Position numbers and translations under genes: made by a program. Positions 21,797 through 33,165 of a stretch of DNA of 64,000 bases are shown here, piece after piece. The notes below the pieces were generated by a model. That model ran no database searches, was not told the origin of the DNA, and was given only the letters and a program-made list of their open reading frames with translations. The DNA is taken from positions 18,338,281 through 18,402,280 of the forward strand of contig NC_133204.1 in assembly GCF_958299795.1 (NCBI RefSeq). The letters are read 5' to 3'. The DNA is from Porites lutea (lineage: Eukaryota > Cnidaria > Anthozoa > Scleractinia > Poritidae). Position 1 is the first letter of the stretch; every line of letters starts with the position of its first letter.

Positions 21797-23670
21797 TCAC
21801 CTGCAAAATAGAAACATTGACAGAACATCCTGATTAAATTATCCCAGGACAATCTCAAGCATGCGCAGTGCTTTTGCTTGAAGGAAAGGTTACAGACTTG
21901 TCTATTTCTATATCAACATATATAGTAATAGCAATAATAATAATAATAATTTTTCATTTTTCCATTTTTCGTTTACAGCTCTATCTCTATAGCGCTCATA
22001 TCCTGAGCTCTTGGCGTTTTTTCTTTAAATGCAATTAAGAAGGAGAAAAGAAAGAACGGATTTACATATCTCCAGCACGAAATAAAATCGGAATCCACCA
22101 GGATATTGAGTAATTTTTATTTTGAGTGGACAAAAACCTTGAACCAGAATAATTTAAAGCATATTGTATTCTTTTTTACATTTTTCAAGGGCTTAAGATG
22201 TAATAAGTCATCTGTAGTAACATCAAAGAAAATTTCTAATGTGAGCTCGAGAAAATGGAAGTCAAATTTCACAAGAATTGTGAAAACAGAGGTTAAAATT
22301 CTGAAAATTTTATTTGTAAGATGTAATTCTCTGAAATTTGACATTCCGTCTTTAAAAATCTATTTACAATTAACAAAGAAAAGGAAAAGGAAAAAAAAAT
22401 CACATGTTAATTATTTTGCTATTAAGGTAATAATTAATGCAAAAAATAAATACATATACATTTATATACCAGGCCCCAGCTGTTCAAAAGTTGGATAGCG
22501 CTAGCCTATGAACGGATAAGTATTAGCGAAACCAATTGCGCTATCCAGTGGATATTGAGTTATCCGATGGATAGCGTTATCCACCTTTTGAACAACTGGG
22601 TCCAGGAGTATGGAAAACAAATACCTGCGCAAATATTAAGACATTCACCAACTCTCTAAAAATTACGGCAAATCCTTTCTTAGAACTAGTTAAAGATAAC
22701 TACAGTGTGGTTAAATCCGACAAAACTACCTTGTTTTATCAGTTACCGCCTTCTTGTTCTTGCAGTCTTTCTGTGATCCATTTTGACTGATGAAAGAAAT
22801 GAGTACGCTTTAAAAGGACAACTTATACCCGGCTTTTTAAGTAAATCCTGCCAAGGGCCCCATTAAGGAGGCTGTTATCGATCAATTCATTAAACATGAG
22901 TTCTCAATCTAAAATTAAACTGGGATAGCATTTTAATATTCAAAATGAACCGCGTATTTTCAGCTTATTATTCGCATAACAATTTGTTTTAATCAGCTCT
23001 GTCTCTGAGGGGATCCTCTGAAAGGTTTCTGGCAAAAATTTATAAGAAATCATTTTTAAAATATTTTATTGTTGATTTTTTTAAATACAGTACGAAGCTC
23101 ACTCCGCTAAATGCAGTACATGATCTGATGAAAACCTGTTATGTTTGCAGTTTTATTAGTTCAGTCTTTCGAACACTCATGGTTATGAGAAGCTAAGTAA
23201 ATTCAAATGGAGCACTTTGAGAAGGCGTGTAATAATACTATACTTTTTATATTTACTTTGGGATAAAAGGTGGAAATGCCATTACAAAATCATCGAACAA
23301 AACTATCATTGAGCAAATATGGAATTTAATTCATGGAAATTGCGCACTATCAAGAACACCGGAGGTCAGATACAAAAAATTGTCAAGCTTGGCGGAGCAT
23401 GGACGATGATACTATCCTGACTTTTAGTTAAGTTATCACGACTAACATTCAAAAAAATGCTGACAAGGGGTAACGAGAAACAAATTTGGAATCATACCTT
23501 CGGCGGGCTCCGGGAACATTCTCTTCGTCTTGACAACACAACCCATCCACGAGCTTGCCTAGATAAGTCTCTTTCTTCGGAATATCCACAAGCGATTTTT
23601 TTCTTCGGCCAAAACAGGGACAGCAGCAGAAAGTTGGAACTCCCAACACAGACTTAACAATTTCTGCCAT
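21797..23670 (-). CDS. CCCPCF family copy 4, complete small Cys-rich gene
   Basis: This is the only copy that looks whole. Exon 1 is 23498-23670 (ATG; MAEIVKSVLGVPTFCCCPCF then GRRKKSLVDIPKKETYLGKL and CCQDEENVPGARR). Exon 2 is 22730-22786 (QNGSQKDCKNKKAVTDKT). Exon 3 starts at 21800 and gives one codon, then TGA (21797-21799). Donors and acceptors are consensus (GTATGA, GTAGTT; TTTCATCAG, CTATTTTGCAG), and phases match, giving 77 residues. There is no signal peptide or membrane helix. The cysteine cluster beside GRRKK suggests a palmitoylated, basic membrane anchor on a cytosolic peptide (inference). I do not recognise the family. An alternative is that these are leader exons of a longer variable transcript. 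Confidence 0.5.
22472..22603. mobile_element. MITE with GTTCAAAAG-TGGATAGCG ends
   Basis: The left end is GGCCCCAGCTGTTCAAAAGT and the right end, inverted, is GGACCCAGTTGTTCAAAAGG, about 132 bp. It interrupts the sequence TATACC-GGAGTAT that is continuous in units I (6178) and II (11311). CAG is present at both junctions. Confidence 0.75.
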
Positions 23671-23926
23671 TTGCCTTGACCGGCATCAAAAGATCGACTG
23701 CGAGAGCTGTTATGAAACTCAGTAAATAAATATCTTTTGTGTAGGTGTAAAGATGTTTATCTAAAGACCCCTTCAAGTTTACCAACCACAATCCTAAAGT
23801 AATTAAACTCATGGCCGCGATTATTTGCCCGAATGGAAAATATGTCGCAAAAGATAAAGGCACCAAAAGAAATAAATATGTGTCAGAGGTGATGCGCTTA
23901 ACACAGAATTCTAGATATTAAATTTA

Positions 23927-24419
23927 TAGGCCGTGTGGACATTTTTTTCAGCAGAAAGTAATCTGTAGTGCTTGTATACGAACGAGTTCGAATGAAAAGA
24001 AACTTGAAAATCTTTTTGCTTTTGATTTCTTTGATTTCGGTTTGCTTAATAAGCCCGGAGACATTCAAATGTCGTGCTACTGCCGTGCCGAACTCAGTTG
24101 ATCGAATTAAATTCGACTTTAGCACGGCAGTAGCGCGACGTTTGAAACCAAGTCGTGCTACTGCCGTGTAGCACGGCAAGCCTTGCCGTGCTACACGGCA
24201 GTAGCTCGACTTGGCTTCATACGTCGTGCTACCGCCGTGCCGAACTCAATTCATAAATCATAAATACATTAGAACACATTTAAAGGCTTGCTAAACCGTT
24301 TCTTTACTTTTGTGTTTTGCTTTCGGCAACAGCCGTTCTATTCGACTGTGTTAAATTCGGCGTCTGAAACAAGCCATGCTAGTGTCGTGCTGCAGTCGAG
24401 CTACAGTCGAGCCATCTTA

Positions 24420-24452
<33 letters not shown>

Positions 24453-24453
24453 A
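23927..24453. mobile_element. Palindrome-rich MITE, TAGGCC ends
   Basis: Bounded by TAGGCC and GGCCTA, about 527 bp, inserted in the 5' flank of copy 4; copies 1 and 3 are uninterrupted there. Near 24150-24212 it holds an almost perfect 2 x 31 bp palindrome centred on GGCAAGCCTTGCC. The word CGTGCTACTGCCGTG recurs several times in both orientations. It has no coding capacity. Confidence 0.65.
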
Positions 24454-25360
24454 AATCTACTCCAGCAATGTCATCGAAACATTTGGAGCTCGTGTTTGGA
24501 ACGCAGGAACGCGGGCTAATAAAATGGCTGGAAATCGATTTTAAATTCAGAGAGTAAGGGTTAAAGACGTAAACCACAACATTTCCACTTTTTTTTAGTT
24601 CAAGCCATACTTAACTAAACAATGCCCATCGAGCCATTCACAAGTTAACTGATTCTAAAGCGCACGCGGGCGATTTTCAATGAGAAGTACTTCGATTAAG
24701 CCACCTAATTAAAATCTAATCCTTTTTCATTCCCAAGAAACATTCGCGTGAATGTTACCACAACCACAGCATGTGGCGTTCAAAATGATAACGTATGGGA
24801 TAAAAAGTTTCGATTTGACTGAAAGATTAAATATCTTTTTACTCTTGCGGTTTTCCGTGCTGTTTTGAGCAAAAGCGATGATTTCAATTTATTACTTTAC
24901 CGTTTTGTTTACTAACAATGCATGTAAGTAACGCCGAAGGTTTCAGACTTAACAATAAAATATACTAGGGTATCTAAAAGATAGTAATGCTGCGGCACAT
25001 TCTGTTGATACTGGCATCAGTTAGGCAGTGAGACTTAAAAGAATCAAAAATGACATTGAATGTCCTATTTACATGTTGGAAAGTACTAGAATAATTACTA
25101 TCAGTCTATAGAAAGAACTCGTGGGAACGTTGTTTAGAAAATGATCAAGTGGTTATCAACTCTGGTTTTCGCACAGTAAATTGTAGGAAATAATAGAAAA
25201 TCAGATTGTTTATCCATATATTTAATATGCGGTGCACGATATTTTCTCTGGAAACACAATACTTTTCTTGCTGTTTGTTGCACTTTATTAAGTAACAGTT
25301 ATTTAGCTATATATTTATAGAAAACAACAACAAAAACAGAAAAAAAAAAGCAATCAATAA
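24454..25360. other. End of unit III and start of a partial fourth unit
   Basis: 24480-24965 matches the flanks seen at 17845-18340, including the ACGTTTTGTTT and CAACAATGCA blocks that precede tRNA-Gln(TTG) elsewhere, but homology ends at about 24965 before any tRNA. No feature is seen in 24966-25360. Confidence 0.4.
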
Positions 25361-25362
25361 TT

Positions 25363-25428
25363 TGGTAGGACTCGAACCCGGCACCTTTGACTTGACGCGA
25401 CTACACCTAACCACTTCACCACAGACGC
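25363..25428 (-). pseudogene. tRNA-like sequence (tRNA pseudogene or SINE head)
   Basis: The minus strand has a good A box (TGGTGAAGTGGTTAGG) and B box (GGGTTCGAGTCC) at tRNA spacing and a T9 run just after (complement of about 25341-25349). The 5' acceptor GCGTCTG has no partner at the 3' end, and the anticodon stem does not pair. It is likely a tRNA-derived SINE head or a decayed tRNA. Confidence 0.55.
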
Positions 25429-26054
25429 TGATTACGAAATCGTCAGGAAAAGTCTTTCACTTTATTCCTTTTCCATGAGACTTCCGCCGGCAAGATGATC
25501 GCCAGCTGCATTAACCGAGCTATTAACAGTGAAAAAACAATGTAAACGCATATTCCATGGCAATGAATGAATGAAAGAACATAATTATGCTTTTCAAAAC
25601 GCCGATACACGTCCTCGTCTGCAAAGTAGGACACAAAACATATGTTTTGTTATCTCGATTTCCGCTGTTATTTTGAAGCGAATGGTCAAAATCACATCCA
25701 TTTTCGGCTCATACAGTTTCTTAAGAATAGCATTGCATGACATTTTCTCACTTTCACATCACCTTCTAGCAAGCTGGAATTTGTATATCCCCCGTGTTGC
25801 GGAGTCGAAGAGCAAATGCTCATCTTCTCGTCAGGTTTAACACCTGGACGAGTCAAAGGCTCTTGAATTGAAATCCAATCCCCAAGTTAACCATCGTACT
25901 CATCTGAAAGACTCCTGCGTGTCTTAAAATTTGGTAAGACTTCTAACCGTGCTGTAGAAAATTTGCCACAAAGAAAACTCTAAGTCTGAGCAGCGAACGA
26001 TGCACTCTCTCACCCACCGAACTTTCCCGTGTTTTTATTTGAGTTGTTCGTGGC

Positions 26055-26130
26055 GCAATGCACTCTGGTTAAATGCAATGCATTGTGGTAAAAAATGTGG
26101 TTAAATGCAATGCATTGTGGTAAAAAGTGA
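26055..26130. repeat. Short tandem repeat, TGGTTAAATGCAATGCATTG
   Basis: Two full copies and one partial copy of a 33-34 bp unit. Each unit contains the palindrome AATGCATT. Confidence 0.7.
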
Positions 26131-26237
26131 TGAATTCGAGAATTCGTCGCCCCTTGTATATTTCCTTTAAATCCTGATTATGTTGCTGCTCGCTCCCTTC
26201 GGTCGCTGCGCAGCAATTAACAATAAAAACACTTCTG

Positions 26238-26309
26238 AGGTCCCACCGAGATTTGAACTCGGATCGCTGGATTCAAAGTCCAGAGTGCTAACCATTACAC
26301 CATGGGACC
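26238..26309 (-). tRNA. tRNA-Gln(TTG)
   Basis: A canonical 72-nt copy with T run on the complement of 26225-26229. Its flanks do not match the earlier units. Confidence 0.97.
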
Positions 26310-26605
26310 ACGAGATAGCGATGCATATTAATCGTTAGAAGTTATTATATCTACAGCAGTATGCAACTTCTGATTGGCTGCTAAGCAGGCATTATTTCAC
26401 TGGTGAAAATTTTATAGCGATCGGACAAGGATAAAATCACTTTGAAGGTGATTGAAAACTATCGTTTTGGTCTCCGAAAAACTGTATCGAAACAACTTAA
26501 GACGATTAACAACAAAGCATTATTGTCTTCGAAAATATCTCTCGTGCTTTATAATGCTGCAAAAAATCTTACACCGTTGTATGTCGGGGAAAAAATCTTC
26601 TCTAA

Positions 26606-26889
26606 AGGCCGATATACACGAGGCATTTTGCTCCCGGAGCATGCTCCAGGGGCACGCTCCGCGAGCAAAGCTCCTCCGTGTGTACTAACGATTCCACGGA
26701 TATACTTTATTTCTGGAGCAGAATTTCCACCCTGCAAAATACTCCACGATATTTAACCGGTTAAATATTTGGGAGCAAGCTCCCGGGGCAAATAGAGCGG
26801 ACTTGAAAACTCTCCCTCGTGTGTACTGACACGTGCAAAATGATCCTGGAGCGCGCTCCGGGAGCAAAACCCCTCGTGTGTATCGGCCT
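26606..26889. mobile_element. MITE with GGCCGATATACACGAGG ends
   Basis: The ends GGCCGATATACACGAGGCAT and (inverted) GGCCGATACACACGAGGGGT are followed inside by repeated GCTCCCGGAGC words. The element is about 284 bp with no coding capacity. Confidence 0.75.
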
Positions 26890-27308
26890 TTAAAAGGTTT
26901 GAGGAAAAAAATCTAACCCAAACCAAACCCATACCTCCCCTCAAAACTCAAATGGTCGGCTTCAAAAGAAAGAGCTCGAAATCGTTGGTCTCAATATTTT
27001 ATTACTGGATTTCTTTTTTTAATACCGAGTTTAAAAAAGTCTAGTAGTTGTAGCTGAGCCCTAGAAGCCAAAATCAGCTCATTACACCAGAAAATCACTG
27101 ACACACTGAATGTGTAACCACTTCAAAGTATGCCTCTTGTCATCAACAAAATTAGAATAACACGATTTAAACTAGACTGATTTTTTATTAAGGCGCAAGT
27201 AAAAAGACAAAAATAACAGTAAATCACACGATGCCAAAGAAAACCAAACGGCAAGTATAAAGTTAATTAGATTTTAAAAGGATTGGTTAACGGGAGCGCA
27301 AAAATTAT

Positions 27309-27380
27309 TGCGTTGGCCGGGAATCGAACCCGGGTCAACTGCTTGGAAGGCAGCTATGCTCACCACTATACCAACGACGC
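27309..27380 (-). pseudogene. tRNA-Gly(TCC)-like, acceptor stem damaged
   Basis: Anticodon arm and B box are intact, but the acceptor has a C5/A68 mismatch and a T7/C66 mismatch (5' GCGTCGT against 3' CCAACGC). The partner copy at 32171 is canonical. It is likely a decaying gene, though transcription cannot be excluded since the internal promoter is intact. Confidence 0.7.
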
Positions 27381-28234
27381 CTATATTTACGATCAGGTGA
27401 GGCAAGGGAATTTAAGCTTGTTGTTCTGAGATGTTCTGCTGACCGACCGCACACATTGACAAATAGTTGTACGTTTTAAGCCTAATTCGCCTGTATCATG
27501 ATCTTTGCTATAAAGGTGTTTGTAGTTTGTTGGGTGCGTTCCAACTGATTAAGAAAAGTTAAACGGGTTTTCTTAGTTGACATAGCATTAAATATGTTAC
27601 GTCCTGTCGTACCAGTGAAATGCAGAGTCCAGACTGATCACGTGACCAAACCTAGACGAAATTTCGTGTGAAAAAAATGTGTTTTTTTTAAACACTATCA
27701 CTGAATAACGAACATTACCACTAGGCGAATTATGTTGGGATGATTCACCAAACCCCTTTCCTTAACAGGTAGCAGGAATTTTGTCAAAAGAGTAATCTTA
27801 TGAAAATTACACCAAATCATTGTCTTAAAAGGCTGCTAACGTCAGCCTTTCAAAATCTCAGTCAGGTTTTCAGTTATTTACAATTTAAAGAAAGATTGAG
27901 TTAAATGAAATGCAGGTAATGCGTCGCCTATGATCTTGTAAGAACTATACAGACATGAAACGGAAAATAGTACCAACCAATGTAATGCAAGCACTCAATC
28001 GATTACTTTTGCTGTTCCTAATGCTGCCCCTGCTACTTTCATGATCTTTAATCCCTGTCAGTAATGACTTTCTTGAAATGGAAAAAAGCGAGTAATGTAG
28101 CATTTTAAAATAGCACCAAGATTTTCGGAATTAAAAAAAAAGACCATGTTTATTTCATTTTTTTGCTCTATTTTTAAAAGACCTTTTGTAGAAGTACCAA
28201 AGTTTCTCCTTGTAAACCACATTCCAGAATTTAA

Positions 28235-29052
28235 GGCTCAGTTCACACCATACCGGATACCTTTTGCGCCGCAACGAAAATCATACCGGATAGGGCTCCT
28301 GTTCTCACACAAAAAAACTGTTGTGGCGGAGCTAATTCTGTGAAGGAGCGAAGCTTCGCCGCGCCGATCTCGAAAGTGGAGCGTCACATATCGGATAAGT
28401 ATTGTGCCATATATAGTTTGTGCGGTGTGCACACCTATTCCGCCCGTCGCGGAGGTAAATAAGTAAGGGGCGAGGCCTGAAACTCACTGAGACGGAAGTA
28501 AATATTCAAGAGTGAGGACTAGAATTTAGTGCACCAAATCCTTTCGGCCAACCGCCCCGGTACGATGTTTGATGTATGTGAACGACTTGTGCCGCTCCGG
28601 GCCTTTTCTGTTCATACTGCACCGGGTAGCATCTATAGCAGCGCCATCAGAGTCGGGGGCGGGGGGAGGGGGGATTACTCCCCATCTGTTGTCTGTCTGT
28701 TGGTTTTGCTTGTTTGTGGGTAAACTTAGTTTTAGTAGGTTTGTTAGAGTCTCGCGTCTCTTAACTTTTCCTAGTGAGTTATCTTGTCATGTAATTGTAA
28801 TATCTCATTACCACGGCAATTTTGGCGTGCTTGTGCACCCATCCTGAGGCATGTTAAAGTATAACTGTATAGTTTGTTGTCGTACAGTTCTGTGGTCTGG
28901 TGTCCGTGTTAAGTGTGTTTAAAAAGAATGGGCGACATTCATGCGCATTGTACTTCTGCTGTGTACGCCCGCCTCGAAACAAAAAAAAGACCATACCAGA
29001 AAGCAATTCGCGGCAACTTGAAATGTTACACGGTATAATGTGAACATAGGGT
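28235..29052. mobile_element. Inverted-end DNA transposon, copy alpha
   Basis: The ends read AGGCTCAGTTCACACCATAC and, inverted, about AACCCTATGTTCACATTATAC, roughly 815 bp. The interior has no transposase. The same insertion is at 33166-33998, so it predates the tandem duplication. Confidence 0.6.
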
Positions 29053-29140
29053 TCCTTCTAAGAGGGAAAACTGTTTGAAGGTTTCATTTAAAATATACTG
29101 AGTAACTTTACACTATAAAAAGTTGTAAAAAAGATGATAT

Positions 29141-29212
29141 AGGTCCCACCGAGATTTGAACTCGGATCGCTGGATTCAGAGTCCAGAGTGCTAACCATTA
29201 CACCATGGGACC
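29141..29212 (-). tRNA. tRNA-Gln(CTG)
   Basis: A canonical 72-nt copy, T run on the complement of 29127-29132. Confidence 0.97.
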
Positions 29213-29848
29213 ACCTATGATGCTTGTGGCGACGTTCCTGGAAAGCATTCTCTGTTTCTAATTAAATATGCTAAAATATGCTACAATGATATTTGGGCTA
29301 AAAAACAAACCGTTTTTTTGTTGTTGTTGTTTTTTCTTCTCAGCTGCTATATGATTTTTATGCCCCTTGCAAAACTCGCAGTCGCCCTGTAAACTGCCAG
29401 ATTTCAGCTACATCTAACAAGAGCTCTTTTGTAGTTCCCTCTTAGTGTTTAGTAAAACTAAAATGTTGACGCTTATTTGGTATTCTGCCTCGGCTAATTC
29501 GATATCTCTAGCTTTTTATCAAAGTCAGCTATTAATGGCATATTTGTCTTCCCTTTTGAATCTTGAAAACTAGCTTCAAGCCTTCTATAGTCAAGGGCGG
29601 ATAAATATTGGACCGTTTTTTATTATTTTTCGTTATTTTTGTAGAACAAAAAAGTATCTGTATAGTTGGCAAATGGGCAAGTGTCCCGCCCCCACCCCCG
29701 CCCCCCCTTTCTGACTATTTTTTTTATTTTCGTTGCGCTTTAAAGAAGTTTTTGTGGAACGCCTCTGGATATATTTTTTCAATCTAGTTTACTTTGCCTA
29801 AACTAAGAACCAATAGTTTACTATATAAAAAAAATTGTTATACAGTGA

Positions 29849-29920
29849 AGGTCCCACCGAGATTTGAACTCGGATCGCTTGATTCAAACTCCAGAGTGCT
29901 AACCATTACACCATGGGACC
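29849..29920 (-). pseudogene. tRNA-Gln(TTG)-like with broken anticodon stem
   Basis: The anticodon stem is CTGGA against TCAAG, so the 29-41 pair is a G/A mismatch, and base 32 is G instead of C. Everything else matches the family. The partner at 34819 is canonical. It is probably non-functional. Confidence 0.7.
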
Positions 29921-30501
29921 GTATATGGAAGAACCGGGAGAATTACACATTTTCTCACGGTGAAGCCTTTATTATAAATTAACGATCATATCCGTTATTA
30001 AAAGAAGTGGAAAAAAAATGCATGACCGTAATTGCAAAAAATCACAAATAACTAGAATTTAGATGGCTCGAAAACTACTTCCAGCATTTTAAAGCAGTGC
30101 TACATAGCAACGTTATAAACACTCAGTAATCATCCTAAACTTGAGCAGTAAGCACTGATCGAACTCAAAAACAAGCTCCAAATCGTTGGCTTCTATATAG
30201 TATTGCAGGGTTACAGCAATGTTTTCCATAAAGACTTTAACAAAACAGTAGAGTAGTAGAGGCTGAGCCCTACAAGCCAAAATCAGCTACACCAGAAAAG
30301 AACAGATACACAGCTTTGGTAACCACTTGAAATTCTCTGTCTAGTCACCAAAAAACTAAAATAACACGATTTAAGCTAGAATCTTTCATTAAGGAGCCAG
30401 TAAAAAAGGAAAAAAAACGACAGTTAAAGAAAGCCAAAACTGTACGTAATGTACTATATCAAATTTTAAAAAGGGTTGGCTAACGAGAACACAAAAGTTA
30501 A

Positions 30502-30573
30502 TGCGTCGGCCGGGAATCGAACCCGGGTCAACTGCTTGGAAGGCAGCTATGCTCACCACTATACCACCAACGC
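30502..30573 (-). tRNA. tRNA-Gly(TCC) with T5-G68 wobble
   Basis: A 72-nt copy with anticodon TCC. Acceptor pair 5-68 is T-G, an intermediate between C-G and T-A seen in other copies. T run on the complement of 30493-30496. Probably functional. Confidence 0.93.
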
Positions 30574-31196
30574 TTCTGCTTGCTCTTCCTGTTCTATGAG
30601 ATGTTATGCTGCCTTAAAGGACCCTTGATGACTTTAGAAAAGGTACGGCTTATTACCGACCGCTCTCAATTGACAAATAGATGTCGGTATGTACAGGTGT
30701 CCTTAATAGAATGTTCGCCTGTATCTTGATTAAAGGCGTTTGTTTCGTTAGGTGTGTCCTGATTGAATAATATTTTACGTCCTGTCGTACAAATGCAGGG
30801 TCCAGATTGCCTAAGATTTCTTCAGGTGACTAAATCTATACGAAATTTCATGTGAAAAGCGACAAGCAGGAATCGTTCGTCATTTATTATTATTTTTAAA
30901 ATGCTGTAACTGACTAACGATCATAACCATTACTGAGGTGAGTTATGGAGGGATGCAGGTGGATTCACCCAACTCCTTTCCTTATAAACAGGTAGCAGGT
31001 GAATTTTGTCAAAGGAGTAATCTTATGGCAATTAAATCAAATCATTGCCTTAAAGGCTGGTAAAGGTAACTGTTCAAATCACCTTTTTTACTGATTTACA
31101 AGAAGAATTTAGTTAGATAAAATACAACAAAAATGCAAGCAATGCGTAGCTTACAATCCAGTGAGAACTGTACAACAACATAAATAAAATAACAAA

Positions 31197-31251
31197 TTCC
31201 CACCGAGATCTGAAATCGGATCGTAGAGTGCTAACTAATATATTAGGATCA
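31197..31251 (-). pseudogene. tRNA-Gln relic lacking the anticodon arm (1)
   Basis: The T arm and part of the D arm of tRNA-Gln are recognisable (CACCGAGATCTGAAATCGGA then GAGTGCTAAC), but about 14 nt that should hold the anticodon stem-loop are missing. It sits about 625 bp to the right of tRNA-Gly 30502, as do the other two relics relative to theirs. Confidence 0.65.
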
Positions 31252-31568
31252 CTCAAGCTGGTACTTCTACTTTCCCCCCCCAAAGAAGTGCTGCTGCTGC
31301 TACTCATCACTGTCATAAATGACATTCTTGAAATGAACAAAAGTGTTCTCCATTACTGACGCATAATACAGGATTTGAAAAACTACAAAGATTTTTTGGA
31401 CTGACAGAAAAACATTGTTTTTATTGTTTTATATCGTTTGCATTATCCCGCATTCTACAGTACTACCTTCGCTCCTTCCTAATAAAGCTTCTGTCTTTCT
31501 AATCGACATTCCAAGGAACTCTGTTCGACGATGTCTTAATTTTAAAATGTAGTTCATCTTACCTGGAA

Positions 31569-31742
31569 TATAATATAATATGGCATGATATGATATGATA
31601 TGATATGATATGATATGATATGATATGATATGATATGATATGATATGATGATATGTCATGATATGTTATGATATGATATGTTATGATATATGTTGTGATA
31701 TGATATGATATGATATGATATGATATGATATGATATGATGAT
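31569..31742. repeat. (TGATA)n microsatellite
   Basis: About thirty slightly imperfect copies of a 5-bp unit read TGATA/GATAT. Long tyrosine/histidine/isoleucine/serine frames on the minus strand are translations of this array. Confidence 0.95.
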
Positions 31743-31789
31743 TTATTATATACATACTGAGAAATACTCACCAAAAAGTTGTGTTGTAA

Positions 31790-31935
31790 ATTTTGATACG
31801 CAAATGAGCTCTAGCCAATCAGAGGAGTGAACTATGGTTTTCACACGTGAAAAAAATGATACGTCCAATCAGAATCGCGAACGACGTTTTTTCACATGTG
31901 AGAAAAATGATACGTCCAATCAGAAGCCACAGAGG
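31790..31935. repeat. Duplicated TCACACGTGA / ACGTCCAATCAGA block
   Basis: Two to three copies of a unit of roughly 60 bp share TTTCACACGTGAAAAAAATG and ATACGTCCAATCAGA. The first word contains the palindrome TCACACGTGA-like CACGTG. Origin unknown; it lies at the junction between the tandem copies. Confidence 0.5.
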
Positions 31936-32170
31936 TGTGTGAGTTTCGCGCCAAAATTCCCGCCTTTTCTTACAGCTTGCTGAGCGCCGCTTCGCGCACA
32001 TTCGAGGAGAAAAGTTTTTCTCAAAGAGGTTTTTTCTCGTTAAAAAAGTGAAAAACATTTCAGAAATGGAGTGGATAAAAGTAAATCACACGATGCCAAA
32101 GAAAACCAAACGGAAAGTATAAAGTTAATTAGATTTTAAAAGGATTGGTTAACGGGAGCGCAAAAATTAT

Positions 32171-32242
32171 TGCGTCGGCCGGGAATCGAACCCGGGTCAA
32201 CTGCTTGGAAGGCAGCTATGCTCACCACTATACCACCGACGC
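32171..32242 (-). tRNA. tRNA-Gly(TCC)
   Basis: A canonical 72-nt copy with T run on the complement of 32162-32166. Confidence 0.97.
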
Positions 32243-32869
32243 CTATATTTACGATCAGGTGAGGCAAGGGAATTTAAGCTTGTTGTTCTGAGATGTTCTG
32301 CTGACCGACGGCACACATTGACAAATAGGTGTACGTATTAAGCCTAATTCGCCTGTATCGTGATCTTTTCTATAAAGGTGTTTGTAGTTTGTTGGATGCG
32401 TTCCGACTGATTAAGGGGTTTTCTAAGTTGACATAGCATCAAATATCTTACGTCCTGTCGTATCAGTAAAATGCAGAGTCCAGACTCATCACGTGACCAA
32501 ACCTACACGAAATTTTGTGTGAAACAAGAGATTCTGAGTAGCATATATCGTGCGCATTACTTGTCTCTGTTTGAAAAAAAGGGTTTTTTTAATACTATCT
32601 CTGAATAACGAACATTACCACTAGGCGAACCATGTTGGGATGATTCACCCAACCCCTTTCCTTAACAGGTAGCAGGAATTTTGCTAAAGGAGTAATCTTA
32701 TGGCAATTACACCACATCATTGTCTTAAAAGGCTGGTAACGTCAGCCTTTCAAAATCACTATTTTAGTTATTTACAGTTTAAAGAAAGATTGAGTTAAAT
32801 GAAATGCAGGTAATGCGTCGCCTATGATCTTGTAAGAACTATACAGACATAAAACGGAAAAGAATATTC

Positions 32870-32920
32870 TGGTCCAACCGAGATTTGACCTCGGATTGCA
32901 GAGTACCAACCAATATAATT
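32870..32920 (-). pseudogene. tRNA-Gln relic lacking the anticodon arm (2)
   Basis: TGGTCCAACCGAGATTTGAC then TCGGATTGCAGAGTACCAAC: T arm and D arm are joined without the anticodon arm. At the matching place in copy alpha (about 27970) a further deletion leaves only the last piece (GTACCAACCAATGTAAT). Confidence 0.65.
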
Positions 32921-33165
32921 CAAGCACTCAATCTGTTACTTTTACTGTTCCTAATGCTGCTCTTGCTAATTTAATGATCTTTAATCACTGTCAGTAATGA
33001 CTTTGTTGAAATGAAGAAAAGCGAGTAATGTAGCATTTTAAAATAGCACCAAGATTTGTGGAATCGAAAAGATCATGTTTATTTCATTTCTTGCACGATT
33101 TTTAAAAGACCTTTTGTAGAAGTACCAAAGTTTCTCCATGTAAACGACCGGATTCCAGAGTTTTA

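Larger units (their letters stand above)
27221..31742. repeat. Tandem segmental duplication, copy alpha
   Basis: The sequence from TAAATCACACGATGCCAAAG at 27221 repeats from 32081 with the same order: Gly, Gln relic remnant, inverted-end element, Gln(CTG), Gln(TTG), Gly, Gln relic, TGATA tract. The copies are close but carry many single changes and small indels. Copy alpha ends in the long TGATA array. Confidence 0.85.

Noticed and set aside
22106-22498. 130-codon plus-strand frame
   Set aside because: Lysine/asparagine-rich translation of AT-rich DNA that continues into a MITE; units I and II do not keep the frame open.
31429-31774. Minus-strand frames of repeated SYHII
   Set aside because: A pentanucleotide microsatellite read in three frames.
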